A program made the translations under genes and the position numbers. Below the pieces are notes generated by a model. The model did not search any database. It worked only from the letters and a program-made list of their open reading frames with translations, and was not told where the DNA came from. From Paraburkholderia bryophila (GTDB lineage: Bacteria; Pseudomonadota; Gammaproteobacteria; Burkholderiales; Burkholderiaceae): DNA of 64,000 bases. Shown in pieces: positions 33,942 through 43,592 of this stretch. Positions within the stretch are counted from its first letter, which is position 1; every line of letters begins with the position of its first letter. The stretch lies in NCBI RefSeq assembly GCF_013409255.1, contig NZ_JACCAS010000002.1, positions 682,001 through 746,000 on the forward strand. The letters run 5' to 3'.

Positions 33942-34922
33942 ATGGACTATGTGAAACTCGGCCGCACCGGCCTCGACGTATCGCGTCTTTGTCTTGGCTG
34001 CATGAGCTACGGCGTGCCCGCTCGCGGCACCCACCCCTGGTCGCTCGACGATGAAGCGTCGCGCCCCTTCATCAAACAGGCGCTCGACTACGGCATCAAT
34101 TTCTTCGATACCGCGAACGTTTATTCCGACGGCACCAGCGAAGAAATCGTCGGCCGCGCGCTGAAAGACTTTGCCAAACGCGACGAGATCGTGCTGGCCA
34201 CCAAGGTCAATAGCCGCATGCATCCCGGTCCGAACGGCGCCGGTCTGTCGCGCAAGGCGATCATGTCGGAGATCGACAAAAGCTTGCGGCGCCTGGGCAC
34301 GGACTACGTCGACCTGTATCAGATCCATCGGTGGGACTACGAGACGCCGATCGAAGAAACCATGGAGGCGCTGCACGATGTCGTGAAGGCCGGCAAGGCC
34401 CGCTATATCGGCGCGTCGTCGATGTACGCGTGGCAGTTCGCCAAAGCGTTGCACGTCGCGGAAAGCCATGGCTGGACGCGTTTCGTGACCATGCAGAACT
34501 ACGTGAATCTGCTGTATCGCGAGGAAGAGCGGGAAATGCTGCCGCTGTGCGAAAACGAGGGCATCGGCGTGATTCCGTGGAGTCCGCTGGCGCGCGGGCG
34601 TCTGACACGCGACTGGAATACCGAAAGCGCACGCTCCGAAACCGACGAATTCGGCCAAACGCTGTATGCGCAGACCGAAGACGCGGATCGCAAAATCGTC
34701 GAACGGGTCAGCAAGATTGCCAGCGACCGCGGTGTACCGCGCGCGCAGGTCGCGTTAGCGTGGGTGTTGCAGAAGCAGCCGATCACTGCGCCGATTGTCG
34801 GCGCGACCAAGCTGCATCATCTGGACGATGCGGTCGCCGCGCTGTCGTTGAATCTGAGCGACGACGAAATCCGCCAGCTTGAAGAACTGTATGTACCGCA
34901 CGCGGTGACCGGCTTCAAGTAA
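33942..34922 (+). CDS. Aldo/keto reductase
   Basis: A 326-residue TIM-barrel NADPH-dependent reductase. The catalytic tetrad is visible: Asp and Tyr in FFDTANVYSDGTSE, Lys in LATKVNS, His in YQIHRWD. The cofactor-binding end is GVIPWSPLARGRL and APIVGATKLHHLDDAV. The group is close to YajO/PdxI-like or Tas-like aldo/keto reductases. GGAG is seven bases before the ATG at 33942. It stands alone and converges on the CDF transporter gene with only 7 bp between stops. Confidence 0.88.
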   Translation: MDYVKLGRTGLDVSRLCLGCMSYGVPARGTHPWSLDDEASRPFIKQALDYGINFFDTANVYSDGTSEEIVGRALKDFAKRDEIVLATKVNSRMHPGPNGAGLSRKAIMSEIDKSLRRLGTDYVDLYQIHRWDYETPIEETMEALHDVVKAGKARYIGASSMYAWQFAKALHVAESHGWTRFVTMQNYVNLLYREEEREMLPLCENEGIGVIPWSPLARGRLTRDWNTESARSETDEFGQTLYAQTEDADRKIVERVSKIASDRGVPRAQVALAWVLQKQPITAPIVGATKLHHLDDAVAALSLNLSDDEIRQLEELYVPHAVTGFK

Positions 34923-34928
34923 GCCGGT
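34908..34928. terminator. Small hairpin overlapping the convergent gene ends
   Basis: ACCGGCTT and AAGCCGGT pair around a 5-base loop that includes the reductase stop codon. It may separate the convergent transcripts. There is no good T-run, so it is weak. Confidence 0.35.
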
Positions 34929-34929
34929 T

Positions 34930-35835
34930 TCAAACGCGCGGCACGTCCGGCTCGAAAAACACCCAGCGGACTTGCGGGAATGCTGCCTGCAAGTCCGCTT
35001 CGATCACGTTGATTGCGTCCACCATCGCGCGGCCGCTGGCGTAGTCGATCATTTCGGCCTGCACGGCCACCACCACGTGGCGGCCCCATTGCAGCGTGAT
35101 CATATTGATGATGCTGCGAATTTCGGTCCGCGCCTGCAAATGCGCCTCGATCGCGCGACGCACTTCCGGGCTCGCCGACTCGCCGACAATCATCGACTTC
35201 ACCTCGCGCGCTACCAGCCACGCGATCACCATCAGCAGCAGTCCCACGCCGATCGAACCTAGCGCGTCGTAGACAGGATTGCCGGTCACCATGGTCAGCA
35301 GCACGGCGACGAACGCCATCGCGAGCCCCGCCAACGCCGCGATATCCTCACCCGCGACGACCAGCAAATCGGATTCGCGCGTCTCGCGAAACCAGCGCCA
35401 CATGCTTTTGTCCGGGTGCGTCTTGCGGATTTCCTTCACCGCGCCCCACAACGACAACGCCTCCAGCACAACCGACACGCCAAGCACCACCAGTGCTACA
35501 TAGGCGTACTGCAGCGGCTCACGCTCGAACAATCGATGCACACCTTCATACACCGAGAACGCGCCGCCGACAAAGAACAGCAGCAGCGCCACCAGCAGCG
35601 AATAGAAATTGATCTCGCGTCCGCTGCCCATCGGGTGCAACGGGCTCGCCGGTTTGCGCGCTTCACGCAGACCGAATAGCAGAAGCAGTTGATTGCCGCA
35701 GTCGGCGGTCGAGTGAATCGCTTCGGCGAACATCGAACCGGAACCGGTAAACGCAGCGGCGGCGAACTTGAAGATCGCAATGCCGAGGTTGGCGGCGAGC
35801 GCATAGAAAATGGCTTTCGGCGATTCTTCTTTCAT
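34930..35835 (-). CDS. Cation diffusion facilitator (CDF) family transporter
   Basis: A 301-residue membrane protein with six hydrophobic segments. Metal-site residues appear in AEAIHSTADCGNQ (segment 2) and in VAGEDIAALAGLA (segment 5). A C-terminal cytosolic domain follows (EVRRAIEAHLQARTEIRSIINM). The sequence is of the ZnT9-like bacterial group. It exports divalent metal (Zn, Mn or Fe) or acts in metal homeostasis. The ATG at 35835 (MKEESPKAIFYALAAN) is the family start. The site in segment 5 has E-D rather than H-D, which may change metal choice. Confidence 0.87.
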   Translation of the reverse strand: MKEESPKAIFYALAANLGIAIFKFAAAAFTGSGSMFAEAIHSTADCGNQLLLLFGLREARKPASPLHPMGSGREINFYSLLVALLLFFVGGAFSVYEGVHRLFEREPLQYAYVALVVLGVSVVLEALSLWGAVKEIRKTHPDKSMWRWFRETRESDLLVVAGEDIAALAGLAMAFVAVLLTMVTGNPVYDALGSIGVGLLLMVIAWLVAREVKSMIVGESASPEVRRAIEAHLQARTEIRSIINMITLQWGRHVVVAVQAEMIDYASGRAMVDAINVIEADLQAAFPQVRWVFFEPDVPRV

Positions 35836-35989
35836 CGTCGTGGAGGGTGTCGGTGGGATCGGCGCCAATCATACCGCACCGCCTCCACACGACGAACTCG
35901 ACTCGCCTTGGCCGATCAATACAAGCGCAACAACACGAAGTCGGCGGCCTTTCACGAACGACCCGGCGCATCCGTCGACGACAACCGGA

Positions 35990-36952
35990 TCAAGCTCGCG
36001 GATCGGGCACACCGTTGTCGTTGCTGCCGACCGTAGTCGTCACCTGCCCGTTGTACAACTGCTTGCCGAGCGCGTCGAGATCCACTGTGCCGGGTTCGCC
36101 GATCAGCGCGTAGCCGAGCTGCCCGCGACGCCATGAAACCACGGCCATGCCGTGCACATTGCCGTCCGACGGCGCGGCGTCCGCCTTCGCCTCCTTCAGC
36201 ACGCACAGTGCGACAGGGTTGCCCTTTTGCGGCAAATAGACGATCTGCACGAGCGCCTTGTCATGAAAGCGTAGGCGCTGCACACGCTTGAAGGTGAGGC
36301 CCTGACTGCTTAGATCGGGAATCTGCATCGCGAGGTTGTCGACGTGGCGAATGTCGGCGACGGTGGCGGTCGTCACGTTCATGTCGGGCTGCAACAGCGC
36401 GACCGTATCGCGCGTGTAAAGCTGCTGATAGCCGGCGGCCGCCTTGATCCACGGCATCATGGCGGCGTCGCTCGACGCAGTGACAACGCTACCGCTACCG
36501 TTGTTGCCGCTGCCCGCCAATTGCGGCACCAGTCGCAACGCGAGGCCACAACAGAATGCGCCCGCAACGAACGCGACGGCGAGCTTCGGCCACGACAGCG
36601 TGGGCAGTGACTTGGCGCGTGGCTTAAAACGATGCACGTTCTCGCCCAAAGACACTTCTTCGGGCTCGCTGCGGCGCGACGCATCGGCCACGCCGGCCGA
36701 CTGCTGCTGTGCGGACGCATTCGCGAGGTGCTGACGGATCATCTCGTCGACACTCCGGCTCAACGATTCAGGCACCGGCGGCAGTGATTGCTGATCGAAT
36801 GCTTCCGCATAGGGGAGTTGCGACGCGCGCAACATCGACACGCGCGAGGCGATCTCCGCGGATTCATGGATCGCATGTTCGACTTTCACGCACTCGTCGT
36901 CCGGCAGATCGCCGTCGACGTAGGCTAGCAGGATGGCGTCATCGATCTTCAT
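35990..36952 (-). CDS. Anti-sigma factor, membrane-anchored
   Basis: A 320-residue protein with an N-terminal cytosolic anti-sigma domain (about 1-75, starting DDAILLAYVDGDLPDDECVKVEHAI), a single membrane segment at about 121-143 and a periplasmic domain. It lacks the HxxxCxxC zinc motif of ZAS anti-sigmas; only a Cys21/His26/His29 group is present. Its ATG overlaps the sigma gene stop by 4 bp. The periplasmic part (QIVYLPQKGNPVALCVL, GMAVVSWRRGQLGYALIGE) resembles that of other ECF-linked proteins in Burkholderiales. It should hold the sigma factor until a signal, likely oxidative. Confidence 0.85.
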   Translation of the reverse strand: MKIDDAILLAYVDGDLPDDECVKVEHAIHESAEIASRVSMLRASQLPYAEAFDQQSLPPVPESLSRSVDEMIRQHLANASAQQQSAGVADASRRSEPEEVSLGENVHRFKPRAKSLPTLSWPKLAVAFVAGAFCCGLALRLVPQLAGSGNNGSGSVVTASSDAAMMPWIKAAAGYQQLYTRDTVALLQPDMNVTTATVADIRHVDNLAMQIPDLSSQGLTFKRVQRLRFHDKALVQIVYLPQKGNPVALCVLKEAKADAAPSDGNVHGMAVVSWRRGQLGYALIGEPGTVDLDALGKQLYNGQVTTTVGSNDNGVPDPRA

Positions 36953-37506
36953 TGCGCCGCTCTCTGTGTGTTGCCGGTTGAGCGCGCCGCCGACGCGTCG
37001 CGCTCGCCGAATTGCGCGCCGATAGTCTGACGCGCGCGGGACAGCCGGCTCATGATCGTGCCGATCGGCACGCCGAGCGTTTCGGCTGCTTCTGCATAGC
37101 TCATTCCTTCGACCGCGATCAGCAGCATCACGATCCGTTGCGCGTCGGGCAAACGCTCGACGGCCGCGATGATCTCGCCGCTCAGCAAGCTCGTTTCCGG
37201 ATTGCGTGCGCCGGGATCGGCCACCGTCTCGAGAAAGTTATCGTCCCATTCCATGCTCGAACGGCTGCGCACATTACGCGCGCGCAATTCGTTGATCCAG
37301 GTGGAGTGAACGATCGAGAACATCCAGCTCAGCGGCGACGTGCCCGGCTGCAATTGACTGGCGCGTTCGAGCCCTCGCACGCAGGCACGCTGGAGTACAT
37401 CTTCGGCGTCGTGCTGATTTCCGCACAGCCGCAAGGAGAATGCCCACAGCCGCGGCAGCATGCCCGGCAGCAAATTCGGCAGATTCTCGGCATCTGCTGT
37501 TGACAT
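36949..37506 (-). CDS. ECF-family RNA polymerase sigma factor
   Basis: A 185-residue sigma-70-type factor with only region 2 (LWAFSLRLCGNQHDAEDVLQRACVRGLER ... PLSWMFSIVHSTWINELR as separate blocks) and region 4 (VERLPDAQRIVMLLIAVEGMSYAEAAETLGVPIGTIMSRLSRAR). The ATG at 37506 follows the family; longer frames add Pro/Arg-rich residues. It is upstream of, and overlaps, the anti-sigma gene, and lies 172 bp downstream of the Tat-exported superoxide dismutase gene on the same strand. Confidence 0.9.
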   Translation of the reverse strand: MSTADAENLPNLLPGMLPRLWAFSLRLCGNQHDAEDVLQRACVRGLERASQLQPGTSPLSWMFSIVHSTWINELRARNVRSRSSMEWDDNFLETVADPGARNPETSLLSGEIIAAVERLPDAQRIVMLLIAVEGMSYAEAAETLGVPIGTIMSRLSRARQTIGAQFGERDASAARSTGNTQRAAQ

Positions 37507-37678
37507 GATTGACTGGCTGAAAGCAGGGGTTGCGGGCGGGCGAGGCGGCCGAAAAACCGGCCGTTGCGGGCAGGCCACGAAGTTCGCGGATTGTACAACG
37601 TTAGTCATACTGCTGCTGCCGCAAAAGAATGCATGGAACCCGACAATCCGGCCGTTTGAGATGTGGCGCCAACCCCGG

Positions 37679-38434
37679 TTAAACGCGCTCGAAGTTAGCC
37701 GACGCGAACGCCCAATTCAGATGACGCGAGACGGTCGCCACCAGATAGTCCGGACGGCGGTTCTGATAGTCGAGGTAATACGCGTGCTCCCATACATCGA
37801 CCGTGAGAAGCGGCGCGAGGCCGGCCGTGAACGGCGTTTCCGCGTTGCCCGTCTTGACGACCGCGAGTTCGCCGCGATCGACCACCAGCCATCCCCAGCC
37901 GCTACCGAATTGCGACGCCGATGTCGCGACGAGCGCTTTCGACAGCGCTTCGATCGAGCCGAACTTACGTTCAATCGCGGCCTGCAATTTTGCGCTCGGC
38001 GCGCTTGAAGCCGTCGAAGCCGGACTCAGCGAGTTCCAGTAGAAGTTGTGATTCCACGCTTGCGCCGCGTTGTTGAATACGTCGGCGAGCATCGGCTGAT
38101 CGTGCGACTGCACGATGATCTGCTCGAGCGACGCCTGTTCGAGCGGCGTGCCAGCTAGTAGCTTGTGCAGATTGTCGAAGTACGCCCGATGATGCTTGCC
38201 GTAGTGAATCCCAACCGTGCGCGCAGAGATGGTCGGCTCAAGGGCGTTTTCCGCGTACGGCAGCGGTGGCAGCGTTTGCGGTGACACCCCGAGATACGCG
38301 GGCACGACGCTGAGCGTCGGCTTCGCGGCAGTCGGCGCCGTCTGGCCGAAAGCAAATCGGGAGAGCGCGACACCGGCCGAAGCCAGCGACCCGGTCGCAA
38401 TCAGGCGACGGCGGGAAATGAGCGAATTGAGCAT
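37679..38434 (-). CDS. Fe/Mn superoxide dismutase with Tat-type signal peptide
   Basis: A 251-residue protein. The N-terminus is a twin-arginine signal (SRRRLIATGSLASAGVAL), unusual for Fe/Mn SODs, which are mostly cytosolic. Metal ligands are His in HYGKHHRAY, His in AWNHNFYW, and Asp and His in DVWEHAYYLDY. It is predicted to remove superoxide in the periplasm. It is upstream of the ECF sigma and anti-sigma genes on the same strand, so the three may form one stress operon. ATG 38434 gives the complete signal; ATG 38497 only adds residues. Confidence 0.9.
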   Translation of the reverse strand: MLNSLISRRRLIATGSLASAGVALSRFAFGQTAPTAAKPTLSVVPAYLGVSPQTLPPLPYAENALEPTISARTVGIHYGKHHRAYFDNLHKLLAGTPLEQASLEQIIVQSHDQPMLADVFNNAAQAWNHNFYWNSLSPASTASSAPSAKLQAAIERKFGSIEALSKALVATSASQFGSGWGWLVVDRGELAVVKTGNAETPFTAGLAPLLTVDVWEHAYYLDYQNRRPDYLVATVSRHLNWAFASANFERV

Positions 38435-38593
38435 GACAGGTACCGTGATGGTGGAGAGAGCGCGGCCATCGCCCGAATGACGGTGAGTCGTGGCCACTCA
38501 CACAGAACAGTTGAACTTGTCCGGCTATTCCAACGTAAAGCGAATTTCTTCTCGCGACACGTTGTCGATTCGCTCACCCTTTCCGCTCTCGCC

Positions 38594-41500
38594 TTACGCC
38601 CTTTCCAGCGCCGCCATCTCGCGCACGATCACCAGCAGCATCGACAGACTCGCGCCGCCCGTGGCCCGCAAATCGGCCAGCAAACGACCGTAGCGTTCGA
38701 GCTGCGCAACACGTTTGTAGCGCCAGGCCTGAACCAGCGCATCCGGCGTCGACGCGTCGTCGGCGCCGGTTAGCGCACTCGTGGTCAGCGCGCGTTTCAG
38801 GCGGGCAAGCTCGGCCAGCGCCGTGGCGCGTGCGAGCATGTCCCAGTGCGTGGGCGCGGGCAACGCCGCCGCACGCTCGCTGATCCAGCTGTAGTTCAGC
38901 AGCGTGCCGAGCGCGAAGTACACCCCCGCCACGAGTTCGAGGCTGCGTCCGCAGGTCGACGCCACTTCGGCGATATCGAGCAACGCGGCCGAGATCTCGC
39001 CGCTCGCAATCCGCACCGCGAGTTCACCGTCCACGCCGGCATCCACCAGTACGCGCTGGCGCTCGGACAATGCCTCGAGATCTGCGTCCGGCAACAACGC
39101 GGGCCATTGCGGCGCGAGGCGCTGCGCCGCGTCGCGGCAACGCGCGAGCAAGCCGGCCACATCGCCGTTGCTGACCGCGCCCGATTGCAACTGCCGCAAA
39201 AACCACAGCGCCGAACGTTCGACAAGCCGCGCGACTTCGACGAACATGCGCGCCTGCACGTCGTCGGCGACGCGGTTGTCGAGCGCGTCGATACTGCGCC
39301 AGACGTCGTCGAGATCGAACACGTCGCGCGCCATGATGCAGGCGCGCACGATATCGCCGGGCTGCGCGTCGGTTTCCTCCATTAACCGATGCACGAACTC
39401 GCAACCTACCCGGTTGACCAATGCATTGGTCAAATGCGTCGCGAGGATTTCGCGGCGCAACGGGTGACGCTGCATCGGTTCGCTAAAACGCTGACGCAAC
39501 GGTTTCGGAAAGTACTCGACCAGCATGTCGCTGACGAGCGGGTCTTCCGGCATGGTCGAGTCGAGCAGCGCGTCGTATAGCCACATCTTGCTGTAAGCGA
39601 GCAGCACCGCGCGTTCGGGCGTGGTGAGGCCTTGTTTCGCCGCCAGCCGTTCGGCGACTTCTTCGTCGGTCGGCAGAAACTCGATCACGCGATTCAGGCG
39701 CCCCGCGCGTTCGAGATAACGCATCAGACGCGCCTCCGCATCGAGCAACTCGACGCCGTAGCGGCCCGCAATCGACAGCGCCTGGGTCTGGTAGTAGTTG
39801 TCCTGCAACACGAGCAGGCCGACTTCGTCGGTCATTTCGGCAAGCAACGCGTTGCGCTGCTTCTCGGTCATCTCGCCATCCGCCACCACCAGTCCCAGCA
39901 GGATCTTGATGTTGACCTCATGGTCCGAGCAGTCAACGCCCGCGGAATTGTCGATCGCATCCGTATTGATGCGGCCGCCGCGCTGCGCGAACTCGATACG
40001 CCCGAACTGCGTGAGACCGAGATTGCCCCCTTCGGCGACGACCTTGCAATGCAGATCGGCGCCGTTCACACGGATCGCGTCGTTGGCGCGGTCGCCGACT
40101 TGCAGGTGCGTTTCGCGGCTCGCTTTCACATACGTGCCGATGCCGCCGTTGTAAAGCAGATCGACCGGCGCCTGCAAAATCGCCCGCATCAACTCGGTCG
40201 GCGCAAGCGCCGGCACGCTGATGCCGAGCACCGACTGCACCGCCGGCGATAAAGGAATCGTCTTGGCGGTACGCGGAAACACGCCGCCGCCCGCCGAGAT
40301 CAGCGCAGGATCGTAATCGGCCCAGCTCGAACGATCCAGAACGAACAGACGCCCTCGTTCGGCGAGACTGCTTGCCGGATCGGGATTCGGATCGAGGAAG
40401 ATGTGGCGGTGATCGAATGCGGCCACCAGCCTGATATGCGGCGACAGCAGCATGCCGTTGCCGAACACGTCGCCCGACATGTCGCCCACGCCGACCACCG
40501 TGAAGTCCATGGTCTGCGTATCGACGCTCATTTCGCGGAAGTGCCGCTTGACCGACTCCCACGCGCCGCGCGCGGTGATCGCCATCTTCTTGTGGTCGTA
40601 GCCGACCGAGCCGCCCGACGCGAACGCGTCGTCGAGCCAGAAGCCGTATTCCTGCGAGATCGCGTTCGCAAAGTCGGAGAACGTCGCCGTGCCTTTGTCG
40701 GCAGCGACCACCAGATAGGGATCGTCGGGATCGTGCCGCACCACGTCGGGCGGCGGCACCACGGTCGTGCCCGCGAGGTTGTCGGTGACATCGAGCAGGC
40801 CGCGCAGGAAGGTCTGATAGCACGCCACGCCTTCGCGCATCCACGCATCGCGCTCGCTTTGCGGCGGCGGATTCTTCACGACGAAACCGCCCTTCGAACC
40901 GACCGGCACGATCACCACGTTCTTCACCATCTGCGCTTTCATCAGGCCGAGCACTTCCGTGCGGAAGTCCTCGCGTCGATCCGACCAGCGCAGACCGCCG
41001 CGCGCCACGCGGCCACCGCGCAAATGCACGCCTTCCACGCGTGGGGAGTACACCCAGATTTCGAACATCGGTTTCGGCTCGGGCAAGCCGGGCACTTGCG
41101 ATGGATCGAACTTGAACGACAGATACGGTTTCGGCTTGCCGTCCGCGTTGAAGCGGTAGTAGTTGGTGCGCTGCGTGGCCTTGATCACACCGAGAAACTG
41201 CCGGAGTATGCGGTCCTCGTCGAGATTCGGCACCTGATCGAGCGCACTGTCGATCGTGCGCAGCCAGCCGTCCACGCGCGCCTCGCGTGTCTCGCCCAGC
41301 ACCGGATCGAAACGCGCGATGAACAGCTCGACCAGCATCCGCGCAATCGCCGGGTTGCCAGTCACTGCACGTTCGATATATGCGTCGCTGAAGGTCGAGC
41401 CGACCTGGCGCAGATACTTCGCATACGCACGCAGTATCGTCACCTCGCGCGCATTCAGTTGCGCGCGCAACACGAGTCGATTGAAATCGTCGCTTTCGAT

Positions 41501-43435
41501 CGCGCCGGTCCACACCTGCTCGAACGCTTCCTCGAACAGATCCTTGACGCGTTCGATATCGAACTCCGCGTCGTCCGCGAGTTCGAGGCCGAAGTCATGA
41601 ATCCACGCGGGTGTAGCGTCCAGTGCTTCGATCAGATACGGCCGTTCTTCGTCGACCCGCACGCCCAGATGTTCGAGCATCGGCAAACTGCGCGACAGCG
41701 CGATCGGCAAACCGGCGCGGTAGACCTTGAAGCGGAACGCACGTGGACCCGCTTCGATCGGGCGATACAGGTTCATCGCGAGCCGCTCGCTGCCCTGCAC
41801 GCGTTCGATCAGCTCGATATCGCGCACCGCAGTGCGCGCGGGATAATCGTCGCGATAGCCGGCCGGAAACGAATCCGCGTAATGTTGCAGCAGACGGTTG
41901 CCCTGCTCTTCGCCGAAGGCGTCGAGCAATGCGTCGGCCAGATCGTCCTGCCAGCGGCGCGCCACATGCACGAGCCGCGCCTCCAGTTCTCGCGTGTCGA
42001 CGTTGGGCATGCCGCCCGGTTTTGCATGCACGACAAAATGAATGCGCGCCAGCGTCGACTCCGACAGCAGCGGCGTGAATTCGACGTTCTCGCCGTTGAA
42101 CGCTTCAGCCAGTAACGTCGCGATACGTTGCCGCAAATCGGTGTTGTACTTGTCGCGTGGCACGAACACCAGACACGACACGAAACGGTCGAAACGATCG
42201 CGCCGTATAAACAGACGCGTGCGTTGATGTTCCTGCAAACGCAGCACGCCGAGCGCGATGTCGTAGAGCTGGTTTTCGTCGGCCTGGAACAGTTCGTCGC
42301 GCGGATAGGTCTCGAGCACCGTCACCAGCGATTTCGCCAGATGACCTTTAGGCAGGAATCCGGCTCGCCGCACGATATTCGCGCATTTACGCCGCACGAT
42401 CGGAATCTCGGCGGCCGAGACGAAATAAGCGGTCGACGTATAGAGGCCGATGAAACGACGCTCGCCGGTCACCTTGCCGTCCGCACCGGTCAGCTTGATA
42501 CCGACGTAGTCCAGATAACCCGGACGATGCACCGTGGCGCGTGAATTCGCCTTGGTCAGAAAGATCGGCGACGAACCGGCGATGATGTCGGCGGCGGCCG
42601 GCGGCAACGGCGTGACATCGGGCGCCCCGATGGGCCGCAGTTCGTCACGCAGAATGCCAAGCCCCGAGCCCGCCACCGGCCGCAAACCGTAGCCGATATC
42701 GTGCTGCACCAACTCATAATCGCGCTGGCCGAGAAACGTGAAATGATCGGCTACCATCCATTCGAGGAACGCGCGCGCCTCGAGTCCTTCCGGCCCGGCC
42801 TCCCCCGCCTTCATGCCTTTGATCGTGCCGCGCGCGAGTTCGACGATCTTCGGCCAGTCTTCCACCGCGGCGCGCACGTCGCGCAATACCTTCGCGATTT
42901 CGTCGCGCAGCGCGTCGAGTTTTGCGGCGTCGCCGCATCGGTCGACTTCGAAGTGAATGAACGAGGTGAGCTGCGAGCGCGAGTCGGTGGCCTCTTCGGC
43001 GCCCTGGCCGACGCGTGTGATCGCCCCGTCGGGGCCGCGCCAGATCCGGAACACCGGATGCACGACCGAATGCAGCGCAAGCCGCAGACCGTTGACCGCC
43101 ATCGACACCGAATCGACCAGAAACGGCATGTCGTCGTTGACGATTTCGATCACGGTGTGATCGGAATGCCAGCCGTGCTGTTCGAGGATTGGGTTATAGA
43201 CGCGGAGTCGTTCGGTGCCGGGCACGAAGCGCTGCGCGGTTTGCCAGTGCGCGAGCGCAGCGCCGTAGAGATCGGCGATCGAGCGGCTTTGCAGATCGTC
43301 GGCGTCGACGAAATCGTAGTAATGCCGCAGAAAGGGCTCGACGATGTGGAAGGTCGGCTCCGGCAAACGCCCCCGCGCAAATTCGACGACATCGTTCAGC
43401 AGGTGTGTAACGGCTTCTTCGTTCTTGGCTTGCAT
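38594..43435 (-). CDS. gdhB: NAD-specific glutamate dehydrogenase, large (about 180 kDa) type
   Basis: A 1613-residue protein of the GDH2/L-GDH180 family. The long N-terminal regulatory part carries ACT-like segments, and the catalytic dehydrogenase core occupies about residues 780-1180 (GGLRWSDRREDFRTEVLGLMKAQMVKN, VPVGSKGGFVVK, VGDMSGDVFGNGML and NGADLHCKVVAEGGNLGLTQ as blocks). It oxidises glutamate to 2-oxoglutarate and ammonia with NAD+, a catabolic role. The ATG at 43435 has GGGGGAG upstream. It is monocistronic. A nested stem-loop (38539-38574) follows the stop on this strand. Confidence 0.95.
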   Translation of the reverse strand: MQAKNEEAVTHLLNDVVEFARGRLPEPTFHIVEPFLRHYYDFVDADDLQSRSIADLYGAALAHWQTAQRFVPGTERLRVYNPILEQHGWHSDHTVIEIVNDDMPFLVDSVSMAVNGLRLALHSVVHPVFRIWRGPDGAITRVGQGAEEATDSRSQLTSFIHFEVDRCGDAAKLDALRDEIAKVLRDVRAAVEDWPKIVELARGTIKGMKAGEAGPEGLEARAFLEWMVADHFTFLGQRDYELVQHDIGYGLRPVAGSGLGILRDELRPIGAPDVTPLPPAAADIIAGSSPIFLTKANSRATVHRPGYLDYVGIKLTGADGKVTGERRFIGLYTSTAYFVSAAEIPIVRRKCANIVRRAGFLPKGHLAKSLVTVLETYPRDELFQADENQLYDIALGVLRLQEHQRTRLFIRRDRFDRFVSCLVFVPRDKYNTDLRQRIATLLAEAFNGENVEFTPLLSESTLARIHFVVHAKPGGMPNVDTRELEARLVHVARRWQDDLADALLDAFGEEQGNRLLQHYADSFPAGYRDDYPARTAVRDIELIERVQGSERLAMNLYRPIEAGPRAFRFKVYRAGLPIALSRSLPMLEHLGVRVDEERPYLIEALDATPAWIHDFGLELADDAEFDIERVKDLFEEAFEQVWTGAIESDDFNRLVLRAQLNAREVTILRAYAKYLRQVGSTFSDAYIERAVTGNPAIARMLVELFIARFDPVLGETREARVDGWLRTIDSALDQVPNLDEDRILRQFLGVIKATQRTNYYRFNADGKPKPYLSFKFDPSQVPGLPEPKPMFEIWVYSPRVEGVHLRGGRVARGGLRWSDRREDFRTEVLGLMKAQMVKNVVIVPVGSKGGFVVKNPPPQSERDAWMREGVACYQTFLRGLLDVTDNLAGTTVVPPPDVVRHDPDDPYLVVAADKGTATFSDFANAISQEYGFWLDDAFASGGSVGYDHKKMAITARGAWESVKRHFREMSVDTQTMDFTVVGVGDMSGDVFGNGMLLSPHIRLVAAFDHRHIFLDPNPDPASSLAERGRLFVLDRSSWADYDPALISAGGGVFPRTAKTIPLSPAVQSVLGISVPALAPTELMRAILQAPVDLLYNGGIGTYVKASRETHLQVGDRANDAIRVNGADLHCKVVAEGGNLGLTQFGRIEFAQRGGRINTDAIDNSAGVDCSDHEVNIKILLGLVVADGEMTEKQRNALLAEMTDEVGLLVLQDNYYQTQALSIAGRYGVELLDAEARLMRYLERAGRLNRVIEFLPTDEEVAERLAAKQGLTTPERAVLLAYSKMWLYDALLDSTMPEDPLVSDMLVEYFPKPLRQRFSEPMQRHPLRREILATHLTNALVNRVGCEFVHRLMEETDAQPGDIVRACIMARDVFDLDDVWRSIDALDNRVADDVQARMFVEVARLVERSALWFLRQLQSGAVSNGDVAGLLARCRDAAQRLAPQWPALLPDADLEALSERQRVLVDAGVDGELAVRIASGEISAALLDIAEVASTCGRSLELVAGVYFALGTLLNYSWISERAAALPAPTHWDMLARATALAELARLKRALTTSALTGADDASTPDALVQAWRYKRVAQLERYGRLLADLRATGGASLSMLLVIVREMAALERA

Positions 43436-43592
43436 GATCAACTCCCCCGGCTAGTGGCTACGGCGAGTATCGATTGATTCGCAGGCATCGACTGAACGGG
43501 ATTATGCACCTGCCACCCTTCACACGATGCGTGAGCACCGCTAGGTTATACCCGCTGACGCCCGCAAGTCCGTTCGTGCGCCGGCTTGCCGC

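Noticed and set aside
40403..42115. 570-codon open frame opposite the glutamate dehydrogenase gene
   Set aside because: The sense strand is an unambiguous NAD-GDH. The antisense product is Arg/His-rich and without motifs.
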